Assembly (NCBI GenBank): GCA_900618425.1
Contig: UZAN01039966.1
Span: 13,787 to 77,786, forward strand
Length of the DNA: 64,000 bases
Origin: Echinostoma caproni
Taxonomy: Eukaryota > Platyhelminthes > Trematoda > Plagiorchiida > Echinostomatidae
Direction of reading: 5' to 3'
Shown: positions 37,372-50,399 of the stretch, piece after piece
Position numbering within the stretch: position 1 is the first letter of the stretch
Layout of the letters: each line of letters begins with the position of its first letter
Notes under the pieces: generated by a model
The model's database searches: none
Told to the model about the DNA's origin: nothing
Seen by the model: only the letters and a program-made list of their open reading frames with translations
Made by a program: the position numbers and the translations under genes

Positions 37372-38060
37372 AATGATATAATTTTACATTTATCACCCTT
37401 GAATTCGATATAATTAGTGATGGATCATCAGTAAGCTGAACCGACGTTTCCTGTAGTTTTTTTATAATCTTTAGGATGTTACGCTGCATTAGCATTGCTA
37501 GCACATAGGAGCAAATGTGCCCCGAAGATAGCTGATAGATCGTTTGTAAACGCTAGCACAAGGTGATCATTATTTATGGTTCCTTGTAGAACTCTGAGGA
37601 CAGCTTTGGTTGGTATATAAACTGAGACGGTACACTGTCGAACAAATTCATCAACCAGTCACTCAAACATCCTCGAACACCATAGTAATAGAGCTTTCAC
37701 CTTGGTGGTCTACTCCGTCAAAAGTTATGGAGAACTCCAAGTAGAATACATCTACTGTATTTCCTGCGTCGACGAATCTTGTCCCCTCATTTCGGGAAAG
37801 TTGATGTTTGTTGTGAGCATTCGTATTGAACTAGCAAGATAATTTGAGACTTCTCCAGAAAAGTTCATCGAAGCATCATTACTGAGAACTTCCTGTTTTG
37901 TGGAAAACTCTTTGGCAAAAATAAGGAAGTCAGCGTCTGTGGATGGTTGTTGTCATCGCCTGGGAAACAATTCTTCAGCGACGTCGTTTGTGACGGTAGG
38001 TGATGGTTGTCATTATATTCCCTCGAGTTTCGCATAGAAGACTTCAATCAGATCCCTACG
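37372..38060 (-). mobile_element. Non-LTR retrotransposon reverse transcriptase relic, joined to copy A
   Basis: Read on the minus strand, VDVFYLEFSITFDGVDH (37765-37700) corresponds to the CR1-type RT motif 'DVIYLDFSKAFDKVDH'. VLQGTIN (near 37590) followed by LAFTNDLSAIFGAHLLLC (about 37560-37495) corresponds to 'GVPQGSVLGPLLFLIFINDL ... LLFADD', with the catalytic ADD replaced by SNA. FKGDKCKIISL (about 37410-37372) corresponds to 'FN..KCKV..L' and runs in frame straight into copy A's HRVFGVDSRSL. In an intact element a longer segment separates the two, so copy A carries an internal deletion. Many stops interrupt it. Confidence 0.6.
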
Positions 38061-41000
38061 CTTTATATCCCCCGGAAAGATATCCCTCTTCCTAAACATT
38101 TATCGTCTTTATAAGACTTTGTTAAATTTATAATAGGACTATTTACGCTTTCAACAAAGCAAGAAATGAATAATATAAATATGAATAATAGCAATAATAG
38201 CAATAAATATAATGCAATCCATTCATTGCTGTTTGGCTTTACAGTTAACACCTTCAGTTACTTCAGTTGTTTTCAATGTGTGGAGGTAATTGTTTTAAAC
38301 TCAGTTTGTTGGAAGGCAGCGTCTTTTGAAAAATGGGTCTTGCGTCCCAAAGGTGCTATTCACCTATCGAATGTGCCAATCTATCTAGTGAATGTTCTCT
38401 TTCCCTTCTTCCGGAGTTCATTTTGAAAGATTATGGTGGAAGGAGTAAACCAGCACTCTCGGACTTTCATAGTTACCGGTAGCTCGTCAACGAAGATATA
38501 AGCTCCTGATCGGCTGATATTCACCTTCCCACTCTATTATAAAACTCGGTCGCTGAAAGAACACTACAGACAGAGAAAGACTTTCCAGTTAATACTTTGG
38601 GGCGTACCCTATTACACCTTTTGCGGGAATGCCCATCTTGGGGGAGTAGATATTTCCGAAGAAATATTGCTCGATTAAGTCGTAAGACAATCAGGCATCC
38701 AGTTCTGGTCTTGATAGAAATTTTCTTTCGTTTCATAGTTCTTTAGTATTAAATAATTTGGGGCTTGTTGGAATTGGTAGGAGCACCATTTTGTTGTTTG
38801 CATAAACGATCCTTCTGTTTTGCATATGGTGCACCAAACCAATAAATTGGCAGGATGAATGCATTTTATGTAACAGCGTAATCTAATGGATACATGAAGG
38901 ACAGGCAAAACCGAGGAACTTTTTTAATGAACACGAGCAGTCATATGTGGTAGCCTGTTACTGTACAACAAGATATTGAACGCAATTAGTCCACAGTTCT
39001 CCACCAAGTCACTATACTGCGATGCACGCTCGAATCACCCACGAACTTCCAACCGTTTGACGTCAAACCTTACTTTCCGGTTTAGATCCCATTCTTACTG
39101 ATGTCGTCAGGACAACAAAATTCTAAGTGGGTTTTGCGATGAAAATGGATTCATTTGCTCTCCATGCGTCTGCACCTGCCTCATTGTGGTGTGACCACAA
39201 TTTGCCACACACACACCGTCTTCCCTGCATCCGTTGTCGTGCGCAGAACACTTCCTGTCAGCTGTCCGTTAAAGTGAAGTTGGGGTATGAGCGATCGGAA
39301 ACACTGTAATCTAATCCCATCGTGTACAGAATAAAGGCTCATTGAGATCACGTGACGTGCGCGTGTTTACACTGGCTGAAATAATGCTGGATTGTGCTCA
39401 TCTGGGCAACTTATAGATCACCATAAGACTGACGCGTGTTAATTCATGTCTGTGCAAACAAACGAAGCCTGTTTTTATTTACACAGGACAAACAGAGCAA
39501 TTGCAGTAATAGAAACTAAGCGCAAGTGTTATGCAATAACGCATTTCTGTTTGGAAAATATAACTGAAGAATACAGATAATGGTGTTCTCCTAATCAATG
39601 TTTTCTCGCCCGTCACACATAGACAGTAAAAACTAAATGAATAATCGTCTTTGCTGTTTATACACTCACGCAAAGTGCTCAGATCATGCNGAATCGGTAC
39701 GTGCGATTCTGCACACCACCGTCCTCAATGTTTCGCTCTCATGGCCGGATTGTTTTACCGAAATGTAAATCTTCCCTTTTCAGATACTAACCTTCCTGAA
39801 TCCTTCAATTACTTTCTTCATTCCATTTTCTGCCTACATCTGGCGCCTGCTTCAATGTTCACCATTCTTTCGCTTCCTCCTTACTTTCGGTGTTGATTTA
39901 ACCCGCAGAGATAACGCCAGTGAGGGGGTTATTGAACCACCGGCCAATAATGTCGACCGAAGGCTATGCAGTTCAAACAGAAGCGGATGACTGAGGAAAT
40001 TTGAGCAGTGATTGGTTGATATATGATTGATATTTCAATTTATGTATTATTTACTTCCACAAACGAGCCGCTACTTCTGTGGCCTTAACTAGTAAAGGGA
40101 GATTCCAGTATCTGATTAGCAGAATGATTGCATGTTTAATCCTATATTGCAGTTCACCATTCGAGATTCGAGATTATACTCTGATTACGACGCTTTCACA
40201 TCATGTTTTCACCAGAAATTGGTTTCAGCTTATGTGGCTAAAATTTCGGGTCCCTCCGGTTAGCCATTGCTCTTGTAACATTTTCTGCCCCCCCCCCACA
40301 GAATAGTTGTTTTTATATTTATAATTTAATCTCTCTACTTTTGGAAACCGATCATGTCGCCAATCCCATCAGGCAAGTTACCATTGCAGGAAAGTCGAAT
40401 GCACAAAACAACTAGAGACGTCACCTTTTTGTGCTACAAGTAAAAAAACTGAGATGGTTTGTAATTCTCTGCCCTGTTAGGCCTGTAATGACTATTTTTT
40501 CAAGATCCGTGTTTTTTGGGCTGTTTCACACTTAACTGGGGTTGCTATCCAAGAGATATCTTTATATCCTATACTTCTTCAAACCCGGCAAAGCACAATC
40601 ATCTGAGTGACGAGATCAGGCTTTCAAAAGTTCTGTATTCTTCAAAACTTCATCATTACATCCGGGGCGCAGATCACTCAACCTAGTTATCCCGAAACCG
40701 CTTCGTGTCAGACCGAAGCAAATGCTTACTCACCTTGCACACAAAAATATATTGAATATTCTTTTCGTGAAATTTTGAAAACACATTTACGAACAAAGCT
40801 TCCTTTGGATAACTTGCATATCAATTATATATTTATATAAAGTGTCAAATTAGTGCAATGGTCTTATGATATTTGTGTGACTGATCGATTGATTAATTCA
40901 TTGATTCATTAATCCATTCGTTGAATCAAAGCTTCATTGTGAGATATATGATTTAGAAATGAATGAGCAGAGTTTTGTTTTCGCGTGGTTTAGAATTTTC

Positions 41001-43943
41001 CAGTCAGTCGATTGAGTGGGCTATTCCGCATACTGTCCACATGCCTGATTCATGCCAGATGTTTTGGTCGACTTTGTCAAGTTCAGGGTGATTCACTTTT
41101 GAGAACAAAGGGAGGGATCGAGTAGGCAAATGCTCAACGCTTTGGTTACAGCAATGTGCCACTGACGAACAGCCTTTGATGAGTTTCCGGACGTTTTCAA
41201 TGAGTCCTCTTTTGCTTGATGACCCATGTCGGCCAGGTGTTTCAAAACCGCAGTTCTAGTAGTTTTCTTTGTGCTATATCAAAGAAATAACCCGAGAAAT
41301 AAGCTATCGCAAACAAACTTTGTTCGTTACTGTTCTCCTAAAAAAACAGAGTCTCAGTGACAGCATTTTAACCCTCCTGAACGACTATTTTCAACTGCCG
41401 GGAATCGATCTCTTAAAATTTTAATAAGCCAATGGGAGTGTAAAAGACATTTTAGGAAGTCTAAAATGCGTTCACTAAAATGTTGCGTTCCCATTCGTTC
41501 ATTGCGACCAAGCCTCACATTACTATAATAAAGAACTCACAATTTTAGAGATCTGTAGGTGAACCAACAACTGCCCACAGTGTGCTTAAGATTTTCTCTT
41601 TTTACGGCTAAATAAATAACGCATTTCTAATCTTACGGACACTCTGGTTAAGGTCGTGGTCAATTTTATCACTTTCCCGCATTTGATTCTCATTGTGCAA
41701 TCTTTAACTGCGCGATCCCCGTCATACAACCAAATACATCAATTTATATTAAATTGCTCACATAAAATGCATTTATTGCACTGTCTTCTTGTGCACCGGC
41801 TCAAGCACACACATTTTGGTCCAGCTATCGGGTTGGGCTCGGCCGAACAGAATGAAGCCGCAGTTTCCGCGTGACAGATTCCATCCATTAAAGGTCACGC
41901 CCCTGGGGAGATGCGTTGACCTTCAACAAGGAACGAGCAGTTAGACCGGGAATTGCACTACTTGCTTGATTGACAGCCTATCCGTGCACGATCGTTGCGC
42001 AAGCCGATCCGGATGAAAACGCGACTGTCCATAAAGAGCTGAAAAACGTACAGACGAGGGTAAGCTGAGGAGGGGAGTAAGAGTAACTTTCCTGATCATC
42101 ATCATCAGCAGCAGCTATGCTACACCTAACTGCGCTGTGTTTCACCTCGTATAACCTGGAATAACCTTGCGATGTATACGTTTTGATGGGCAGTTTTGCC
42201 TAAGGAGCACTGGACCATCCATTGAATGGATTATACCTATTCCTCCAAATCGCAACATCAGATGTAGCTAAACACTTCCTGATTGAAACACTCAGATCGA
42301 ACACATCAGAAATGTCAGTAAAAACTTACTGGAAATTTAGGCAAAACTGAAACTTTTACTTGTTCTGTCGGATCAAAATAATTGAAACCAATTTATTTCC
42401 TTAATGAACTTGAATGGAGAAAACAGTTTGTTTACATCGTACAGTTTAAATCCGGAATCATTTTGATGTAAATCATTGGGTGAATCTACCTTGGTGGTAA
42501 AAGTATCACCTATTCACTTTTACTGCAGTTTTCTGAAGCAATTACAGTTCAAAGAGGATGTAAACTAAAGGATATATTCGCTACCTTGGCGTTGTCTTGG
42601 TTAAAGCCATGACAGTTCATAAATATGATATTATATGTGGTGTGCATCTGATGAAATACAATTAAATATATCCGAATGCAGTTTATCAAAAGGCAGTCTT
42701 CTGTATTTATCATCTGATCATGAATAAAATAAGCCAGAAACTCATTTAAATCTGCACTCATCCGTTTAACCCATTATCTGAAACTGAATTTTCAGCTATC
42801 CAGTCTATTTCACGTGCCCGTATCGAAATTGTAAGTTGTTCCACAGTCCTGGACCTTATTTCTTTCGATTGAGTTCATTCCAGTCGAACAAGAAACTGTT
42901 TTGTCCTCAATCGGTAGATAACTGATCTATTATAAAATTAAATCAATGTCGAGATCACTCAAGCTAATTAGTTTACATAATCAATCGGGAATCGTTTTGG
43001 TAGGTATAAACCCGGGCGATTATAAAATTACAAAAGCTGTCCTCCAGATTGTCAGTAAAAAGAAGCAATGCAGAAACAGACGGAATTGTCAAGATGGGTA
43101 AGACGTAACAAATCATTTGGGAGGATGACTACGACGACTCAGGAAACTGAGTCTGTTTTGTAGTGTAGATGATGTGAAATGGTTAAGTTGAACTTTATCA
43201 GTGGATGTCTTACTTAAGTATGGGTCGATCTGCTTTCTCAGCCCAGGTAATGACATCACATCACCTTGCCGGCAGTATGCTAGCATGCGGAAAAATTATA
43301 TTAGTTTCACCTTGAAAGTTGAACTAGTTCACTTCCCAGTCGATATTGGGTCTATAATTTGGTGATTTCAGTTACCTCTTTGATGACAACAAACACGGGG
43401 TGGGTGAACACATTTTAATTGTAATATCTTTAATGAAAAATACCGCAAACACATATTCTAAATACAGTCGTTTGATCAGGGCTTTTATATGTTTTTATAC
43501 GTATAAAGTCCGTTAAATACTACGAAATCACGTGGAATTCTTCGGGTGGTTGATTTATGCTCCCTGGAAATTCATAAAGGATGGGGTAGACAGAAATTCG
43601 GACACTGCCGGTGACTGGTTATTCCATCATCACTATCATCATGTTCGACTTTGATGTGCTGTCGCCCAGCTGCTGTGGCAAGGGCTGGTGCACGTGTTAA
43701 ATTTGGATACGAGCTTGATGTACTAGGGAAAGGGGGCCTGCTAATTCTCCTGCTACGAATCTGAATTACTTCTAATTGATCTCCATGTCATTGATGTGAG
43801 CGTTTCTGAGACTCGAATGAGTTATATCACTTCTCTGTTGGCCAACTGATGTTTTTGCACTCTCACTAATCGCTTTTCATCTATTTTGCTGACATAGCTT
43901 GTAGGAGTATTTGCTAATTACTCAGTAGTCTTGTATCTTACAG
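38061..43943. other. Non-coding, GC-rich patch at 41.8-42.1 kb
   Basis: Only short frames. A minus-strand open stretch at 41285-41093 reads TRTAVLKHLADMGHQAKEDS... to a TGA and looks protein-like, but it has no start and no family. There is a C-run at 40287-40298 and one N at 39690. The patch 41800-42080 is CpG-richer than its surroundings and ends with a donor-like GACGAGG|GTAAGC, so it could be a promoter with an untranslated first exon (speculative). Confidence 0.35.
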
Positions 43944-44131
43944 GTGTGTGCTTCATTCACGATGCGGCCTTTGGGGTCTTACAGTATTCCGGGCGGAATC
44001 CCACATATACTCTTCGACCACGGCAAGACTGTTCACCTACTCGAATAATGGTTTGTCGTTCCGAAATAACACTTAAAGTAGAAGAGTACCATCAAATTTT
44101 GCAACATACTGAACTGAAAGAGCTGAACTAG
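43944..44131 (+). CDS. Candidate terminal exon, unknown protein
   Basis: The acceptor cttgtatcttacag ends at 43943. The frame continues HDAAFGVLQYSGRNPTYTLR..., VCRSEITLKVEEYHQILQHT to a TAG at 44129-44131. A second frame is open for the first half (FTMRPLGSYSIPGGIPHILF...). The charged, non-repetitive composition is protein-like but no family is recognised. It could equally be part of an old mobile element. Confidence 0.22.
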
Positions 44132-46959
44132 TATGAGAGGGAACGTTTTTTAGTGGCAAGATTAATTGAGCACCTAACCCCACTGACCGTGATAAAGTAA
44201 GCCAATGACAATCAACATTGCTTTTTCTACGTTTGTTGAAAATGCACAATGCTATCCCTTACCGAACTCGTACAATCACAAATATCGGAGAAACGTTTTG
44301 GTAATTGGATTATTGAAATATAACCACCCAAAATTCCAGCCGAATCTTCTCTCTACATGAGACAGCTGTTTTTTTCTAGTGTAGACACTCTGATTCATTA
44401 TCATCTCTTTAAATATTTTAATTGCCTAAATCTGAACTTCAAACATTAATCTTTTCAATAGACCCCAAGGGAAAATGTCCAGAGATCGGAGTGGAAAAAG
44501 ACACAATTCCAATAGGGGTGTAACAGCACAGAGGGAATACATTGCATAAGAATGGAATCATAAATCACTGTGTAACCTGGACTCTATTCTAAAAGTCAAA
44601 CTGTCATTAGATGTTGGTTTATGATACTTGTGGAGTCGGTTGTGTGCCTTTATTTCCATCTACATTTGGAATGATTTATCCTCGGAACGACTGGCTGCCT
44701 ATTCATGAACGGTCTGGGACAACCGTGGTAAACTAATTGATATGAATTGCTTCGTTTATTGTCTTCAAACTGACCACGGGCAGCACAATCACTGCTTCTT
44801 GAGTGCTATCTATTCGTGATGTCATCGATGGTTATTCAATCAGATGTCGTTTTTCTAAGCCGAATGTGGAAAATTCGAAAAAACAAATGTTATGGTTTCC
44901 GAGAATTTCCGTTCACTCGCGTCCGAAGTTGCAGTGCATTATATTTAATAAATGGAATTCCGAGACGGACAATGCACCAGTGCGTTCGGTTTTGTACACA
45001 AATCAATCACCATTTAAAAACTACATAAAATCCTTTAAGTGTAAAGTCGAAACACTTACAATTATGTCCAGGACAAATTACCGTGATACAATTTTTTTAT
45101 AATAATTTTTATTTGGATAGTCAATTTATTACTCAATGCAAATGTTCCCGATTCGCAACTTTCCGCGGAACGTTTGTCATATTATTTCAACTACCTCATA
45201 GGTGGGCTGACTTCTACGATAAACCGATGATAATTCCGTATGAAAGGAAACAAAGTGAACGGTTTCCGTCCACAATACTGAGCGCCATAAATATATTCAT
45301 GTATCCATAAATATATATTGTATGCTTTATTTATTGCGATGATCGACGGATAAATGCGTCATTTTTCGGTATGTTTCGACTCTTTATTGTTGTGCCTAAA
45401 AGACTCCCAAACTAGCTCATTAATGGTTCAAGATAGAATTTGGAATGTCGGTTTAGCACTTACACTTTTGCTCGTTTTGTCGCTTCAGCTGAGTGCTTTC
45501 TTGGCAAAACCAATGATCTTTAAATTATGCACAAATGCGTATTGATCCTTAAGACTAAGCTGGATTTTATTAAAGAATAGGCATTTGCTTTAAACAAACC
45601 TACCGGTAGATCTCGCACATTGAATTTTGTAGTGGAAAGTATGAAATCACTGAGAATTGAAAACTCCTTGTTTAGAAAAATGCATCCCTTGATTTGTCCC
45701 TTAATAGGATTCTTTAGTGAAATTCATTAATTCTGCTTTGCCTTAGAATAATTGTTGAAAACCTGACTTCTGACTTTATTCATTTGGTTTATCGAATGTC
45801 AATTTAGATCAACGATTGACTCAGGTCCCGTCCCAATCGGTGTTTTTTTACGAATACTGTCGAGAAAATTATTTTGACTATGCACATCTGCGTTTCCGTC
45901 TTACACACTTGTCCGTGGTTCCTTGTTCTTTAAGATTCAACCTGGTTTTGTTTATGTGATTGCTAAATATCCACCACTCAGTGTGCATAGAGCGATTAAT
46001 TGACTTCACTTGACCTGATTGATAGATATATTTCATGCAGTCTCACGCATGGCCCAGACTACCGAAATTGCACGGCACGTGCCCGGTAGCTAGATTGCGC
46101 TTCTTCACAGTAGAAACATTGGAACGACAACATATGTAATTAATTTTAAATAAGTGGGTAGAGTTTCCCTGAACATTTCATCAGGGATCTTAGGTGACGA
46201 CGGTTGAAGAAGCAGTCAAATTTCACCCGTAAAAGCGAATTTCGTTCACTTTTTGAAAATATCAGTATATTTATTGTATATATATATGTACTTCCCATCA
46301 TCTCAATTTCACATTCTGTTGACAGATATACATACGAATTTAGATTGCAATTAGTTATTCTCTACAACTGGTCAAATACATCTCATTCGACAGACGAATC
46401 ATGATTGAAGTTTTGTTACGGATACAGAAGTCTCATTTAACATTTGCGAAAATGAGATACAATGAGCGTCCTCGCGATATTTAGTTCCCCTAAATGCCTC
46501 CAGTGTGTGCTTTAACTCTTTGTTCAGTGTTACTGATAGAGTATGCAGACGAATTTGTGATGCGAAGAGAATGAGCACGGACATTTCGGCTGTAATAATC
46601 GAATCTGATGGGAAAACCGGGAAGAAAATTTCGAGGTTCAACGCGAGATTTTAGGAAATCCTGCTCACCAACAGGCCCGAATCCTTGACCAGGCCAGGGA
46701 AAAGGCCAGTCTTCTGCATAAAAGTGACTATTTCCCTCTATTTTTCCTTTTTTTCATTTATTTTTATAAAACTTGAAGTTCCAGATTTTTCCGCTAAAAA
46801 AACTCATATCGCACCACCGACCATGCTTGATCCCCATTGATCCATTTTCCCGTGACTCAGTACTTTTGATCTATTTTTAAAGTCATTGATGGCCGATCCT
46901 CAAGCTGTGTATAAACAGATGAACTATTCGCTTCGCCTTTGACGGTCGAGCCAAATATA
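44132..46959. other. Non-coding, nothing recognised
   Basis: Two overlapping + frames at 44803-45102 and 45083-45310 are unassigned. Sequence just before 46960 may include the 5' part of the Penelope-like relic but shows no clear RT motif. Confidence 0.4.
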
Positions 46960-47700
46960 CTAACTCACCTCAAGGCTTGTCTGCCGCGTTCTCTCTGGTT
47001 GGGTTTCTGAGATCTTACTGGTTCGTGGGGTGCTTTTCTCATTACTGTCCGATTGGGACTCACTTGAGGTACCGCAGTCGGAGGCACCAGTGTACCGTCA
47101 CGGTTCGGTTCTTGGCTGTCTGCTACCGCATGTATCGTGGGTCACGCTTCATGCTAGTTCAGTCGTATCGTAACGTTACAAGCAGTCCCCGCGGCTAAAC
47201 TACGTATTATGTTCATCTCCAGGCCACTTCCGTGCTTTCATCTGAAAGATAAATTGCCTGTTTCTGCCGTCTCTTTCTGTGTATACCTAGTCATCTGTTC
47301 CTGTGGGGCAAAGTACATTGGCGGCACGAGCAGACGTTTATCTGAACGAGACCGTGAGCATCACCCGGCCTGGTTGAACACAGCTCAATCGTTTCACACC
47401 TGGTGGAATCAAACCACGTAATTAATGTGGCCGAGGCGTTTCGACCCCTCTACTTGGTTCGCACCCGCCGATCTAAGAGGATTAGGAGTCGCATTCTGGT
47501 CAGAGCGGAAGCGATCGGAATACGCTTAAATAATCGCCCCCCCCCCTAGGCTCCCAAAAACAATTCGTAAGAACACATTCGGTCTTCCATGGCCAAGCCA
47601 CCACACACCGCACAGCCATCCNTGAGGACCAAAGTGTGAGTGACATCATCCGGTCATGGAAATGGAATGTTGATTCGCTCTTTTCCAATTTGTCTTGATC
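46960..47700 (+). mobile_element. Penelope-like element relic with recognisable GIY-YIG endonuclease, copy 2
   Basis: In the frame through 47209-47421 the protein reads VPAAKLRIMFISRPLPCFHLKD followed by LPVSAVSFCVYLVICSCGAK then YIGGTSRRLSERDREHHPAWL. CSCGAKYIG..SRRL..R..EH is the GIY-YIG core of Penelope-like elements, in which Tyr, Gly and the Arg of the RRLSER segment are the conserved residues. The 'CxCG' pair preceding YIG is also typical. After a shift, VINVAEAFRPLYLVRTRRSK and RSRILVRAEAIGIRL complete the C-terminus. Several stops and shifts lie within 600 bases, so the copy is inactive. It is the best preserved of three copies here. Confidence 0.75.
47536..47547. repeat. Poly-C run
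   Basis: Eleven C residues inside the Penelope-like relic; a likely site of length error or frameshift. Confidence 0.9.
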
Positions 47701-48449
47701 TCTCCCTCCCCCCTCCCTTCTGAACAGTTTGATATAAATTGTGATGTATTAGCCTGTAGAAGAATCACCACAAACGAGCTTGTTCACTACTTTGTGTTTT
47801 CTCACAATGATATCAAATAATCAGAATTTACAGCGATCATTCCTAAAACCCATGGTTTTACTTTGGAAAGGATGTCATTTTACTGCTGAACAAGCAAACA
47901 TTTCAATTGTTTGATGCAGATATTGCAACTAAGCTGGTCCAAGGTATTTACCAAGGTGGCCCCGTTATCACGAGCTTTTAGGGCAAGAAGTGGATCTGTT
48001 TTTATCGCAGTATGTTTTGTGAAGTTGGCGAATATGAACCACAAACAAACTGCTTTTGTCAGTTTTCAATGTCAGTTTGGTTACCATGAAAAACGAATAG
48101 GATAATTATTGCTTCGAATGATTTCTCAGTAAAAAAAAAAAAGATAATATAACAAACGCGCTGGCTTTCAGTGATTTATCTGATGGCCAATTACAGTACG
48201 TTGTATAACATAGGCAAACAACACAAGGTGATAGGAAAATCAGGTTTTCAGTATGTACACGTTAGAGCTGATGGGTTTGAAGGTGAAAGTTCAAACACTG
48301 ACCGGAGTGATAATTTATGTCCAGAATGTTAGGCGAGAGCACTTCGCATAAATGACCACCGGAGAGTGGGGTTTTCATCAATGGTTTCCGTGCTCATTTG
48401 TGAGGGGTTGTTTATTCTAACCGCTATCCATTCTGTTGTATATGGCAGT

Positions 48450-49290
48450 CAGGCCGAAATATTCTTAGACCGGATCGTCGTCTTTCAACGGATTGGACGG
48501 AACGACTCTCACAAATCCATGGTGTGATCCGTCTCGGCAAGATGTATAATAATCACACGCACTCCTGCCCTGATTGGCCCTCCACTGGGCCAAGATTGGC
48601 AGTGTTCTCTCATTCGATTGTTCAAGCGTATAGTGATGTGACACAAAGAAATTCATCTCCATCGGTAACGTGTCTTTCTTCCGTAAAGGTAGAAGTGATT
48701 TGAAAGCCTAGAAAATGCACAAGGTTGTTGAGAAGTACGTATTTTCCACTACACTCCTCCGTTACTTCCTCATTGTCCTCGCAAGAGTTTCACTTTTCAA
48801 AGGCAATGAAATGTAAACCTTCGTCTTTTCCACTGTTGGGTCCTTTGGTTTTACAATGTAGGCTTCCTTGAAAAATCGATGTTCCCCTGGATATTTAATT
48901 TTTTTTAATTGACTTTTCTATTGCTGGTTCATCCTCCACTGTTTCACTAGAACAAAGTCATTTTTCACTTTTGGTGATATACACTGGATTGAGCTTCGTT
49001 GAAACTGCATCGGGAGAAAACTATGATGGTTGTTATATTGTCCTGTTCACGTATTCCTTCAGTATACGTTTTCCTTGAGAGAGTGCTATCTTCGCGACTT
49101 GATATTTAGAAACCCGAAAAGCCATTCCTTGAGCAGATTTCATCTCTAGCATGAAACTTATATCAAGAGCAGCCCGATCTGAAGATATCTAATGATATTG
49201 AAGGGTTTTGTGAGTTGTCAATGGCACAGATAATATCATCAACAGGGCACACTGCTCGATACAGTTACACAATATTTCTAGCCATGTCAT
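48450..49290 (-). mobile_element. Penelope-like element reverse transcriptase relic, copy 3
   Basis: Read on the minus strand, ISFMLEMKSAQGMAF ... GKRILKEYVN (about 49160-49040) fits the region of Penelope-like RTs around 'IKFTxExE....FLD......VYRK.T'. One frame then gives KVYISLPFKSETLARTMRK (about 48825-48770), a stop, RRSVVENTYFSTTLCIF, a stop, and AFKSLLPLRKKDTLP (to about 48665). This matches the segment 'LPY......R.+++...F....L+I.F.....LLP.LKD.LP' that precedes the GIY-YIG domain. The nuclease itself is not visible beyond 48660. It lies opposite in orientation to copy 2, 0.8 kb away. Confidence 0.55.
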
Positions 49291-50399
49291 CAGTAAATTC
49301 AGCGATAGGTGGCTTAGTGGCGAGTTCATATCTATTCCACCGTTTTTATGATAAACGCCACCGTTGTGCAGTTAAAAGATTAAATGTGTGAATAAACCGC
49401 GACACCGCCAACAGTGAGTGAGACACGACTTGGCACAATATTTCCGAGGAGAAAACATGGGTGTGACGATTTCCTTGATTACCGAATTTAAATTTCCTTT
49501 AGCTATTGTGTGCGAAAGACAAGTCTCGAGTATCTTGATTGTGTCTTTGAACCCAGCCAAAAGAGTGATTATTGCCAACACCGTGGTCATCTTCAGATCG
49601 GTATCTATTGAGTGTATGGGTGGGTGATGTCAACTTGGAGAGTGAGTGAACTGTTACGTACGAAACGTGATATCATCTGCCGAACATCTATCCCGCATCT
49701 GAAAAATAAAAACAATTTTTCTAATGAATGAATCAGTGATAAAACGAGCGAATCTGATGAAATAGGGGATTGTTTTATTCGGTATCTGCAATCGTCTCAG
49801 CACATGATCAATGGGAAAGTCAGCCGCCCTTGCTATTGACCGGTTAGCATCGAGGATAGGGAGATGAGCGCATCGCTGTAGAAACTTGCGAGAAACACAG
49901 ACTTGACATAATCTCTAACTGCAATTCGGACCGGATTGATAATCTTTATTGAAATAATAGCAATGCATCCGGTATAATAAATATCATGAGGCGACACCGG
50001 CAGTTAAATCATCTCGACTAGCCAAGTTTGTGACTTATAGTTGAAAAGTGTGCTGTGGTCAACCAATTGATGGAATACCAAATGTGAACTTATTTCTTTG
50101 CCTCCAAACGCCTCAACATGATCGGGGATGGGTGTCCCGGGTTGTGATCGGTCATTATTTATTTGCACCCCGAAAAAATGCATTTCAAAACGCCTCTGAT
50201 GTGGAAGCCCTACTAATTGTTTTCATGTAGTAGGGATATTTTGCCATCAAAGCGAAAAGACGAAAAGTCAGTATCTGGGTCCTATAAGCGTTCGGTGAAC
50301 CTTTGGCAGTTCACTCACGGGAGTTCGCTAAAAATAATTGTAGTGAACGAATCAACAAAAATCGTAGAAACCACACGCGAACACCTTCCAGATTATTGC
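49291..50399. other. Non-coding, nothing recognised
   Basis: Short frames only. No repeats or RNA genes were seen. Confidence 0.45.
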
